Source: JAJPHW01 sp963799065
Lineage (GTDB): Bacteria > Acidobacteriota > Terriglobia > Terriglobales > Acidobacteriaceae
DNA: 64,000 nt
Assembly: GCA_963799065.1 (NCBI GenBank)
Contig: CAWCVJ010000001.1
Coordinates: forward strand, 2,108,001-2,172,000
Direction of reading: 5' to 3'
Shown: positions 35,643 to 42,995 of the stretch, one piece after another
How the letters are laid out: each line of letters starts with the position of its first letter
Position numbering within the stretch: position 1 is the stretch's first letter
Notes under the pieces: generated by a model
Databases searched by the model: none
What the model saw: the letters and a program-made list of their open reading frames with translations, nothing else
What the model was told of the DNA's origin: nothing
Position numbers and translations under genes: made by a program

Positions 35643-36065
35643 CTATTTCTGGATTCTCTTCACACCTTCGGCGGAGTAAGCCTTCCGTTTTGTAAAGCTC
35701 CTGGTCGCCTGACGCTCTCTATCAACCCCGACGCGGACGGCGTTGCGTTTAAAAGAGCTAGCCACGGCGGCGAACGCCGCGGGATTCAGGGCGGTGAGCA
35801 CGGCTGCGGGATTCCTGTCGATGACCGTTAGCAAAGTGCGCGCCAGCGCCTCTGGAATCCTGCGGCCGCCCTCCCAGTGCTTGATCGCGTCCAGGCTGAA
35901 CCCGAACGTGCTCGAAAATCTGGCTTGCGTCATGCCCCGCCGATTTCGGATCGCTTTCACGTCAACCGCCTGGGGCACATGCGCCTTGAATCCTTCTTGC
36001 TCCCCGGAAAGGAAAGCCTCAACGTCGTTCAGCCCATCCATCATCTCCTCGAATTGCGTTTTCAT
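35643..36065 (-). CDS. XRE-family HTH protein, orphan antitoxin-like
   Basis: A 140-residue protein. Residues 1-45 are acidic (MKTQFEEMMDGLNDVEAFL); residues about 45-95 form an XRE helix-turn-helix (IRNRRGMTQARFSSTFGFSLDAIKHWEGGRR), similar to HigA/NadS-type antitoxins that pair with RelE/HigB toxins. No toxin gene is found on either side: upstream is the vapBC promoter, downstream a vapC remnant. The 45-residue basic tail after the HTH is not typical and may be read-through into rearranged DNA. ATG 36065 has GGGAG upstream. Confidence 0.72.
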   Translation of the reverse strand: MKTQFEEMMDGLNDVEAFLSGEQEGFKAHVPQAVDVKAIRNRRGMTQARFSSTFGFSLDAIKHWEGGRRIPEALARTLLTVIDRNPAAVLTALNPAAFAAVASSFKRNAVRVGVDRERQATRSFTKRKAYSAEGVKRIQK

Positions 36066-36155
36066 GCTATCTCCCGTAAGCCTCGACGCCTGGACCACCG
36101 TCTACACATCTGTCTTGTACTCCACTGGACATCATAGGTCAAAGTGCTGGGCGCC

Positions 36156-36197
36156 TTGACAGGAAACCCTCATGTTAGCTATCATTTATTAGCTAAC
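36156..36197 (+). promoter_or_regulatory. vapBC promoter with palindromic operator
   Basis: TTGACA (36156-36161), 18-base spacer, TATCAT (36180-36185). A perfect inverted repeat GTTAGCTA (36174-36181) / TAGCTAAC (36190-36197) overlaps the -10 box and likely start site, as expected for an operator bound by the VapB-VapC complex. The predicted leader is only about 17 bases and has no Shine-Dalgarno. Confidence 0.8.
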
Positions 36198-36208
36198 TTA
36201 CAGTTGCC

Positions 36209-36439
36209 ATGGAAACCATCACCATCCACAAAGCGAAGACGCAGCTCTCGCGGCTGATCGAGAAGGCTTGCCGGGGAGAGGACATCGTGATCGCTCGGGG
36301 ATCGAAGCCAGTAGTGCGGTTGGTGGCGATCGAGGATGCGCGCGGCAACCGCAAGCCCGGGGCACTCAAGGGAAAGATTCATGTCGGCCCTGAGTTCTTC
36401 GAACCTTTGCCGCCGGACGAACTCGATCGCTGGGAGTAG
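36209..36439 (+). CDS. vapB: Type II antitoxin, Phd/YefM (VapB) type
   Basis: A 76-residue antitoxin. The N-terminal 55 residues match the Phd/YefM fold (METITIHKAKTQLSRLIE, then GEDIVIARGSKPVVRLV), which binds DNA as a dimer. The C-terminal tail (EFFEPLPPDELDRWE) is the usual toxin-neutralising segment. The toxin gene follows after 13 bases. The inverted repeat over the promoter fits autoregulation. Confidence 0.92.
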   Translation: METITIHKAKTQLSRLIEKACRGEDIVIARGSKPVVRLVAIEDARGNRKPGALKGKIHVGPEFFEPLPPDELDRWE

Positions 36440-36452
36440 CGAGTAGCGCATT

Positions 36453-36839
36453 ATGCGTCTTCTGCTCGATACGCACACCCTGCTCTGGTGGCTGGCCGAT
36501 AGCGCGTCCTTGCCGGCCTCAGCCCGCAAAGTGATCGCCAACAAAAACAGCGACGTCCTGGTCAGCGCCGCTTCTGCCTGGGAAATTGCCACCAAGGTGC
36601 GTCTGGGAAAGCTTCCGATTGCCGTGGACTTGGCTCACGATTTCACCGCATACCTCGCACGGGAGCGCTTCGAAACCCTGGCAGTGAGCGTCGAACATGG
36701 CATTCGAGCCGGCTTGCTGCCCGGACCGCATCGCGACCCGTTCGATCGGATGTTGATCGCTCAATCATTGGCGGAGAATCTGGCAATCGTCAGCAATGAT
36801 GTTGTGTTCGACTCTTACGGGGTCAACAGGGTCTGGTGA
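36453..36839 (+). CDS. vapC: VapC-type PIN domain toxin
   Basis: A 128-residue PIN ribonuclease, expected to cleave RNA when freed from its antitoxin. Catalytic acids are all visible: Asp in LLLDTHTLLWWL, Glu in AASAWEIATK, Asp in HRDPFDRMLIAQS and Asp in VSNDVVF. Thirteen bases behind vapB. It appears intact, unlike the remnant 0.8 kb upstream on the other strand. A 50-base palindromic repeat begins seven bases after its stop. Confidence 0.94.
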   Translation: MRLLLDTHTLLWWLADSASLPASARKVIANKNSDVLVSAASAWEIATKVRLGKLPIAVDLAHDFTAYLARERFETLAVSVEHGIRAGLLPGPHRDPFDRMLIAQSLAENLAIVSNDVVFDSYGVNRVW

Positions 36840-36845
36840 CCCCCA

Positions 36846-36895
36846 TTTCCCAAAACGGGCCAAACCCGCATGTTTATTGGCCTTCTTCACTTTTT
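36846..36895 (-). repeat. Dispersed 50-base palindromic element, copy 1
   Basis: Read on the minus strand, this stretch matches 41295-41344 at most positions over 50 bases; the shared core is ATGCGGGTTTGGCCC. Internal arms GGCCAA and TTGGCC can form a hairpin. It lies immediately after vapC, inverted relative to copy 2 upstream of the transposase gene. Confidence 0.75.
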
Positions 36896-37134
36896 CCTTG
36901 ACTCTTTCGCCTTCACCTGCGAACACTAGAAGTATCCTTTCGCTGCGGAAATTGGCGCGTGAGTGGATGATTCCCCGTCTTTCCTCTAAGTTATTGATTC
37001 TGGCTATTTTAAATTTAACTCTTCTGCAATCAAGATTTTACGAAGTAGACTTCGCGTAACACATTGATTCCAGAGGATCGAGGGGGGTAGGGGGTGGGGC
37101 GAACAGATTGTAAAGTCGCCCCCCGAGCAAGGGC

Positions 37135-37154
37135 GGCGGACATGAGTGTCCGCC
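37135..37154. repeat. GGCGGACA/TGTCCGCC palindrome
   Basis: Perfect eight-base stem GGCGGACA-TGAG-TGTCCGCC, 10 bases beyond the enolase stop. The same hairpin with loop GGAG and matching flanks (GCGGCGGACA...GTCCGCCCC) occurs at 57730-57749. The rest of the 324-base gap 36840-37163 holds the vapC-linked element and AT-rich then G-rich DNA with no gene. Confidence 0.75.
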
Positions 37155-37163
37155 CCCCACGAC

Positions 37164-38450
37164 CTAACCGCGATAGTTGAGCGCCTTCAGCCCCAGGAAG
37201 CGGGCTGAGTCGGCTAGTTGCTCCTCGATGCGCAGCAGTTGATTGTATTTTGCGATTCGATCGGTGCGGCTGGCCGATCCGGTTTTAATCTGGCCGGCGC
37301 CCGTCGCCACCGCGAGGTCGGCGATGAATGTGTCTTCGCTTTCGCCGGAACGGTGCGAAATGATCGAGGTATATCCGTTGCGGCGCGCGAGATCGATGGC
37401 ATCGAGGGTTTCGCTGACCGTGCCAATCTGGTTGACCTTGATCAGAATTGAATTGGCGATGCCCTTGTCGATTCCCTGTTGCAGGCGCTTGGTGTTGGTC
37501 ACAAAAAGATCGTCGCCGACCAGCTGAATTTTCTTGCCGACCAGGTCGGTAAGAATTTTCCAGCCCTGCCAGTCGTCCTCGGCGAGGCCGTCTTCGAGCG
37601 ACACGATGGGATACTTGTTCACCCAATCGGCCCAGTAGTGCGCCATCTGCTCGGGCGTCTTTTCCGACTTGTCGGACTTCTTGAAAATATATTTGCCGTC
37701 CTTGAAAAACTCGCTGGCCGCGGGATCGAGCGCAATGGCAATCTGCTCGCCCGGCTTGTATCCAGCCTGCTGAATGGCCTCAAGCACCACTTCAATGGCT
37801 TCGACGTTCGACTTGAGCGAAGGCGCGAATCCGCCCTCGTCGCCGACGGCAGTATTGTAGCCACGCTTCTTGAGCACGCCCTTCAGCGTGTGAAAGACTT
37901 CAACGCCCCAGCGCAGGGCTTCAGAAAACGAAGTCGCGCCGACGGGCATGACCATGAACTCCTGGAAGTCGACATTGTTGTCGGCATGAGCGCCGCCGTT
38001 GAGGATGTTCATCATCGGCGTCGGCAAAGTGTTGGCCGTAACGCCGCCGAGATAACGGTAAAGCGGCAGATCGAAGAAGTCAGCCGAAGCCCGCGCCGCC
38101 GCCATCGACACCGCAAGAATGGCATTCGCGCCCAGCCGGGATTTATTCTCGGTGCCGTCGAGTTCGATGAGCTGAGCATCGAGGTCGCGCTGCTCGGCAG
38201 CGTCCATGCCGATGAGAGCGTCGGCGATTTCGTCGTTCACATTTTCGACGGCCTTGCGCACGCCTTTGCCGAGGTAGCGCGATTTGTCGCCATCGCGCAA
38301 CTCAACCGCCTCATGCTCGCCGGTGGACGCGCCGCTGGGCACAATCGCCCGCCCCGACGTGCCATCGCCCAAAACAATTTCCGCTTCCACAGTAGGATTG
38401 CCGCGCGAATCTAAAACTTCGCGCCCACGAACGTCAACGATCTCAGTCAT
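37164..38450 (-). CDS. eno: Enolase
   Basis: Glycolytic enzyme converting 2-phosphoglycerate to phosphoenolpyruvate. 428 residues. Seen: VRGREVLDSRGNPTVEAE, the GASTGEHEAVELRDGD loop, metal-binding ALDPAASEF and SLEDGLAEDDW, the catalytic Lys in ILIKVNQIGT, and SHRSGESEDTFIADLAV. I choose the ATG at 38450 (MTEIVDVRG) with GAGGG upstream; the frame continues to 38525. The endonuclease IV gene lies upstream on the same strand, 71 bases away. Confidence 0.97.
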   Translation of the reverse strand: MTEIVDVRGREVLDSRGNPTVEAEIVLGDGTSGRAIVPSGASTGEHEAVELRDGDKSRYLGKGVRKAVENVNDEIADALIGMDAAEQRDLDAQLIELDGTENKSRLGANAILAVSMAAARASADFFDLPLYRYLGGVTANTLPTPMMNILNGGAHADNNVDFQEFMVMPVGATSFSEALRWGVEVFHTLKGVLKKRGYNTAVGDEGGFAPSLKSNVEAIEVVLEAIQQAGYKPGEQIAIALDPAASEFFKDGKYIFKKSDKSEKTPEQMAHYWADWVNKYPIVSLEDGLAEDDWQGWKILTDLVGKKIQLVGDDLFVTNTKRLQQGIDKGIANSILIKVNQIGTVSETLDAIDLARRNGYTSIISHRSGESEDTFIADLAVATGAGQIKTGSASRTDRIAKYNQLLRIEEQLADSARFLGLKALNYRG

Positions 38451-38521
38451 TTTTCCCTCAGCAAAAAAGTTATGAAAAGAACAGGCTGAATTATAGCGAA
38501 GGTGCGCGCGATGTCGCAGAC

Positions 38522-39400
38522 TCACGCGGCGATGAGTTGACGCAGCGTCTCGAAGTTCTTGCGATAATCGTCAGGCTCGTAAATAGGGTTCTCCGCGATA
38601 AACGCCGCGTGAGCGAGACGGCGATCGTTTAATAGCGCTCGAAACGGCTCGAGCCCGATGGTTCCCTTCCCGATCTGTTCGTGACGATCGAGTTTCGATC
38701 CGCGACCGGCTTTGGCGTCATTGCAGTGCCAAACATGGACGTTCTTCAGTCCAACAGTTTCGTCGAGCTGCTTGAGCGTCTTCTTTCTACCGGCTTCCGA
38801 AACAATGTCGTATCCCGCAACGTGTGTGTGGCAAGTATCGATGCACGCGCCGATCGGAAGAATGCCCTTCAGCCGATCGACGACTTCGGCGACCTGTTCA
38901 AAGCTGCTGCCGAGAGAGAACTCTGCTCCCGAAGTGTTCTCGATGAGCACGGTCAGGCCGCCTTCGGCGAGGTCGATCCCCGTTGTCGCGGCGGCGATGG
39001 CAGCAGCCGTTTGCAGCAAGCCTTTCTCGCGATCCGCACCGCGAAACGATCCGGGATGGAGCACCAGATATCCCGCGCCTAGAGCCAGTGCACGCTCGAC
39101 CTCTCCGCGAAAGGCTTCGATGGACTTCTTGAGGAAGAGTTCATTCATGGACGCAAGGTTGACCAGGTAATTCGTGTGGATCACTAGAGGCTTCAAGTCA
39201 TACTCAGCGCAGAGCCGCTTCATGTTGTCAGACTGCTCACGACTGATCTGCGATGCGGCCCACTGGCGCGGGCTGCTGGAGAATATCTGAAGGGTATTCG
39301 AGCCAATGGAATGCGCGCGTTCGGCCGCGCGGGACGGACCCCCTGCACTGGACGTATGCAGGCCAATGCGGCGCTGAACGCGCGAAACGTTTCGGGGCAT
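38522..39400 (-). CDS. nfo: Deoxyribonuclease IV (AP endonuclease, Nfo family)
   Basis: Zinc TIM-barrel enzyme that cuts DNA at abasic sites in base excision repair. 292 residues. The metal-ligand series is complete: VIHTNYL, LVLHPGS, VLIENTSG, CIDTCHTHVAGYD, VWHCNDAK, DRHEQIGKG and FIAENP. The ATG at 39400 is preferred over a TTG at 39406. It is divergent from the YmdB-type gene, 88 bases away. Confidence 0.93.
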   Translation of the reverse strand: MPRNVSRVQRRIGLHTSSAGGPSRAAERAHSIGSNTLQIFSSSPRQWAASQISREQSDNMKRLCAEYDLKPLVIHTNYLVNLASMNELFLKKSIEAFRGEVERALALGAGYLVLHPGSFRGADREKGLLQTAAAIAAATTGIDLAEGGLTVLIENTSGAEFSLGSSFEQVAEVVDRLKGILPIGACIDTCHTHVAGYDIVSEAGRKKTLKQLDETVGLKNVHVWHCNDAKAGRGSKLDRHEQIGKGTIGLEPFRALLNDRRLAHAAFIAENPIYEPDDYRKNFETLRQLIAA

Positions 39401-39488
39401 TGCCAAAGGATATCAACAACACTGGCGAACTCTCGACACTCGCGCGCCCGCGAGTCCAAGAAAGTTTGCATGTTACCATCGAACTCGA

Positions 39489-40280
39489 ATGCGTATTCTT
39501 TTCGTCGGAGACATTTTTGGCCGCCCCGGCCGCACTATCGTTAAAGAACGCCTGAAAGAACTGGCTGCAACCGAACGCGCCGACGTGATCATCGCCAACG
39601 GAGAGAACGCGGCCGCCGGCTTCGGCATCACTCCGCAGATCGTCGACGAACTCTTTGAACTCAACATTGACGTCATCACCACGGGCAACCACGTCTGGGA
39701 CAAACGCGAACTCATCGACTACTTCCAAAGCGCCAACGGAGATCAGCATAGTCCCGCGCGACGCGTGCTGCGCCCTGCAAACTACGCGCCGAAACTTCCA
39801 GGCTGGGGAGTCTATGAAGGCCTTAAAAGCAATGTGCCGTATGCCGTCATCAATCTGCAAGGGCGGGTTTTCATGGCCTCGAACGACGATCCTTTTCGCA
39901 TTGCCGATCAGCTTCTGGAAAAGATAAAAGCAAAAGTCATCTTCGTCGACATGCACGCCGAAGCCACGTCGGAAAAAATCGCGCTGGGATACTATCTCGA
40001 CGGACGCGTGACCGCCGTTGTCGGCACCCATACTCATATTCCCACTGCCGACGAGCGTGTCCTCCCTGGTGGCACCGCTTACATCACTGACGTCGGCATG
40101 ACCGGCCCGTACGACAGCGTGATTGGGGTCAGGAAGGAATTGGTGATCGAAAGATTTCTCACTAATATGCCGGCGCGTTTCGAACCCGCCACCGGCGATC
40201 CGCGCCTCTGTGCCGTGATGGTCGAATGTGACGCCGCCACTGGACGCGCCACTTCCATCCACCGCATCATGTTGCAATAA
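39489..40280 (+). CDS. YmdB-type metallophosphoesterase (2',3'-cyclic nucleotide phosphodiesterase family)
   Basis: A 263-residue cytoplasmic phosphodiesterase of the TIGR00282 group. In Bacillus YmdB hydrolyses 2',3'-cAMP and affects biofilm and motility choices. Metal-binding motifs are seen in order: FVGDIFGRPGR, IIANGENAAAGFGIT, ITTGNHVWDKRE, DMHAEATSEK and GTHTHIPTADERVLPGGTAYITDVGMTG (two His-rich parts). The next gene starts three bases after its stop. Confidence 0.93.
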   Translation: MRILFVGDIFGRPGRTIVKERLKELAATERADVIIANGENAAAGFGITPQIVDELFELNIDVITTGNHVWDKRELIDYFQSANGDQHSPARRVLRPANYAPKLPGWGVYEGLKSNVPYAVINLQGRVFMASNDDPFRIADQLLEKIKAKVIFVDMHAEATSEKIALGYYLDGRVTAVVGTHTHIPTADERVLPGGTAYITDVGMTGPYDSVIGVRKELVIERFLTNMPARFEPATGDPRLCAVMVECDAATGRATSIHRIMLQ

Positions 40281-40283
40281 CTT

Positions 40284-41000
40284 ATGTCTTCCACGGACGT
40301 TCAACCCGCGCATCCCGCCCAGAACTTTCGCTGGCTCGATTTCGACGCCTATCTATTCGATATCGACGGCACGCTGCTCATAACGCGCGACGGCATTCAC
40401 CGTGACGCTCTGCACACGGCCATGCGCGAGATTTATGGCGTGGACACCGACATCGAAGGCATCGCCTACCACGGCATGACCGACCTCGGCATCCTGCGCG
40501 AAGCCCTGGCGCGCATGGGAGTTCGGTCCGACATTTTTGAGGGCAAGCTGCCTGCGGCGCTCGACGTAATCTGCCGCGAAGTGGAAGACAACGCCGCGCG
40601 CATCGTTCCGGAAATATGCCCTGCGATCCCCGAAGTTCTTGCCAAGCTGCATGGCATGGGAAAGTTGTTGGGTGTCGCGTCAGGAAATCTCAAGTCGGTG
40701 GGATGGCACAAAATCACTGCGGCCAAGCTGAACCACTTCTTCACCTTTGGCAGCTTCAGCGACCGGTCAGAACAGCGCTCCGAAGTTTTTCGTAACGCCG
40801 TGGAAGAAGCCAGGCGCCGCCGCGGAGACGATGCGACCATCTGCTTTCTTGGCGACACGCCAAGCGATATCGCCGCAGCACGCTCGGCAAGCGCCCAAGT
40901 GATCGCAGTCAGCACGGGAATCTTCAGCTACGAAGAACTCGCGACGCACCAACCCGACGCCTGCATTCGAACTTGCGCCGAGCTTCTTTCGAAGAAGTGA
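40284..41000 (+). CDS. HAD-superfamily hydrolase, phosphoglycolate-phosphatase-like
   Basis: A 238-residue HAD subfamily I phosphatase. Motif I YLFDIDGTLL, a helical cap (DALHTAMREIYGVD, MTDLGILREAL), motif II VASGNLKSVG, and the C-terminal FLGDTPSDIAAARSAS acid motif are present. The substrate is not readable; phosphoglycolate phosphatase and beta-phosphoglucomutase are relatives. It follows the YmdB-type gene by three bases and is probably co-transcribed. Confidence 0.87.
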   Translation: MSSTDVQPAHPAQNFRWLDFDAYLFDIDGTLLITRDGIHRDALHTAMREIYGVDTDIEGIAYHGMTDLGILREALARMGVRSDIFEGKLPAALDVICREVEDNAARIVPEICPAIPEVLAKLHGMGKLLGVASGNLKSVGWHKITAAKLNHFFTFGSFSDRSEQRSEVFRNAVEEARRRRGDDATICFLGDTPSDIAAARSASAQVIAVSTGIFSYEELATHQPDACIRTCAELLSKK

Positions 41001-41416
41001 CCGTTAATTTTCTTGAAGGCCGCCGGGTGTGTTTCGTTTTGGAACGGAGCGGGTCAGCTTGGTGGGTCTACCCGCCCTCCCCCCTACTTTTATTGATAAA
41101 TCTCTGGAATCAGTGGGTTAGGGATGGATCGGATTTAAAAATCGTTGGAATGAATCACTTGCGGAGGGGCTGGATTGATAAATCTTTGTTCGCAACGAGT
41201 TAGCGCGCGTGCTCTCGGTTAGCGGCTTTTCGTCGTTGTTTCGCGTCGAAAACATACTTGTGATGTTCGCAGATTAGCGGAAGCGTGTCCAGCGAAAAGT
41301 GAGAAAGGGCCAATAATAATGCGGGTTTGGCCCATTTTGGGAATTGACTCGTTAGCGAAGATCAAAAGCCCCACTGATCACAACGAAAACGCGAGTCGCA
41401 CAAATACTCTACCCCT
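41001..41416. other. 416-base gap before the transposase gene, non-coding
   Basis: Holds the second copy of the 50-base element (41295-41344) and otherwise AT-richer DNA. Short open frames (for example 40973-41203) overlap the HAD gene, lack ribosome sites and are not gene-like. Confidence 0.55.
41295..41344 (+). repeat. Dispersed 50-base palindromic element, copy 2
   Basis: Matches the reverse complement of 36846-36895. Arms GGGCCAA (41307-41313) and TTGGCCC (41327-41333) form a seven-base stem with a 13-base loop. It lies 72 bases upstream of the REP-associated transposase start, where RAYT-linked palindromes are usually found. Confidence 0.75.
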
Positions 41417-42061
41417 ATGCCATGGGGTCTGAAGCGGTATCAAGAATCCCGACAGCTTCATTTCGTCACTTTCAGCTGTTATCATCGCGCCCCGCTCCTT
41501 GGCTCTGCGAATGCACGCAATGCATTCCTCACCGCGCTTGAACGAACACGAAGCTGGTACGACTTCTACATCGTCGGCTATGTCGTCATGCCGGAGCATG
41601 TCCACCTGCTGGTCAGCGAGCCCGAACGCGGCACGCTGTCTCTGTCCCTGCAAATGATGAAGCAGGTAGTTTCGCGAAAGCTACTCATCGGGCCGAGAAG
41701 AGAGCCATTCTGGCAACCACGCTATTACGATTTCAATGTATGGAGCGAGGCCAAGCGACTGGAAAAGCTGCGCTATATGCATCGCAATCCTGTGAAGCGA
41801 GGGCTGGCGGCATCACCCGAAGCCTGGGATTGGAGCAGCTTTCGTCACTACGTCACGGGAGAAGACGGCCCGGTCGAAATCGAATCGCAATGGACCGCGC
41901 GGAAACGAGAACTGATGGGAATTCACCCGACAGTTCCTATTCCGGTACAGACGGAAACCCAGCCTAAGATCGGGTGCCCCAGCCTTTCGCGTTCTCTGCG
42001 AAGGCGGGGGATTTTCAGCGGTGACAACGGGAATCCCATCACACACCACAGGGAAAAATAA
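41417..42061 (+). CDS. REP-associated tyrosine transposase (RAYT, IS200-like Y1)
   Basis: Single-copy HUH-type transposase relative that acts on REP palindromes rather than moving itself as an IS. Seen: FVTFSCYHRAPLL near the N-terminus, the HUH motif VMPEHVHLLVS, and the catalytic Tyr region LRYMHRNPVKRGL, with AWDWSSFRHY behind it. The conserved part ends near residue 165. The last 30 or so of the 214 residues are encoded by a REP copy (41972-42015), so the present C-terminus is probably not ancestral. Flanking palindromes on both sides support the RAYT call. Confidence 0.9.
   Translation: MPWGLKRYQESRQLHFVTFSCYHRAPLLGSANARNAFLTALERTRSWYDFYIVGYVVMPEHVHLLVSEPERGTLSLSLQMMKQVVSRKLLIGPRREPFWQPRYYDFNVWSEAKRLEKLRYMHRNPVKRGLAASPEAWDWSSFRHYVTGEDGPVEIESQWTARKRELMGIHPTVPIPVQTETQPKIGCPSLSRSLRRRGIFSGDNGNPITHHREK
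41972..42015 (+). repeat. REP palindrome, copy 1 of an inverted pair
   Basis: GGGTGCCCCAGCCTTTCGCG, short loop, TGCGAAGGCGGGGGATTTT. The two arms pair over about 13 bases. It lies inside the 3' end of the transposase reading frame and matches the reverse complement of 42106-42150 over about 44 bases with few differences. Confidence 0.85.
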
Positions 42062-42105
42062 CGTCGTTGCGATCAAACCGCAATCGGGTTTTCCGGTGCG
42101 TAACG

Positions 42106-42150
42106 AAAAAGCCCCAGCCTTCGCAACGGACGCGAAAGGCTGGGGCACCC
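42106..42150 (-). repeat. REP palindrome, copy 2 of an inverted pair
   Basis: AAAAAGCCCCAGCCTTCGCA, short loop, CGCGAAAGGCTGGGGCACCC. A near-perfect stem (GCCCCAGCCTTCGC with GCGAAAGGCTGGGGC, one extra A). Opposite orientation to copy 1, 90 bases apart, giving the head-to-tail REP doublet seen next to RAYT genes. Confidence 0.85.
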
Positions 42151-42900
42151 GGCGCGGCAGTTATCGCCTCATCCAACCACGTCGGCTTCGGTATGCAGTC
42201 AGCCAACGTTGGGGATCCACAGTCATATGCTGCTGGGATTTATCCAACCTCCCGCGAGAACTGGGCTCATAACTTCCAGACCTATCGAGCACCCGTTCAC
42301 CACCTTCAGACGAACGATCCGGGATCAACTAATTTCTGGTCGGGTTATACGATAAGCGCGACGAACGGGATCACTGTGAGCACGAGTTCCCCCAAGTACT
42401 CGGCGACGGTGACATGTAATCAGGACTGTAGCTGGCTCGCCGGCCAAGAAATCTATATTTCCGGGAACAGCAATCCTGGGCTCAATGGGACGTGGCTCGT
42501 AAGTTGCTCTGGTGTACAAGGGGCCTGTCCAACGGACACACTCGTCTTCAATACATCCGACAGCGCGCTGTCTGGCGTTTCTGGAAATTCGGGAACTGTG
42601 TGGGCCCCCGATTACTGGCCCATAGTTTTACCTTTTGCGACCCTGGAAGGTGCGACGTCCATCGAAGTTTGGGAGTGCAGTCTCGATTACGCTTTTAACA
42701 CTCAGACTACTACATGGGTTACGACAATCGGCAGTACAGGCTGCGCCGCGCCGCCCTGGGGAACGTCTCCTCCCGGCACGGGACTCACTGGAGGTGACCT
42801 CAGCTACCAGAATCCGTTGGCCGACTCTCAAAATGGACAGCCCTCCGCAACTCATACACTGACGGGAATGCAGTCGACCGGCATTGTGTCGTCACGCTGA
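42151..42900 (+). pseudogene. Truncated exported protein, 5' end lost at a REP copy
   Basis: The open frame begins inside the REP pair at 42067; only residues after about 42151 look like protein. It reads NHVGFGMQSANVGDPQSYAAG, TSRENWAHNFQTYRAPVHHLQ, then a Ser/Thr/Gly-rich beta-strand region with Cys pairs (CNQDCSWL, CSGVQGACP) and ends at 42900. There is no signal peptide, ribosome site or family-like start. It looks like the C-terminal part of a larger secreted protein whose 5' end was replaced by the RAYT/REP unit. An internal ATG at 42193 could allow expression, but that seems unlikely. Confidence 0.6.
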
Positions 42901-42938
42901 TGAGTTGGGGGACAAAGAGACAGAGACTTTAGGCTCCG

Positions 42939-42967
42939 TTGACGTGCTTGTTATCCCGCTGTAGTAT
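42939..42967 (+). promoter_or_regulatory. Sigma-70 promoter of the GloVer-repeat gene
   Basis: TTGACG (42939-42944), 17-base spacer, TAGTAT (42962-42967), close to consensus. The predicted start near 42974 leaves a leader of about 22 bases that includes GAGGAGG. Confidence 0.72.
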
Positions 42968-42995
42968 GGGCATGCTTTTCGAGGAGGATTCCGCA

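Noticed and set aside
36066..36155. Possible toxin partner upstream of the orphan HTH antitoxin
   Set aside because: Only a 22-codon frame fits before the vapBC promoter and it has no toxin-like motif.
40973..41203. 76-codon frame after the HAD gene
   Set aside because: It overlaps the HAD gene, has no ribosome site, and its content is not protein-like.
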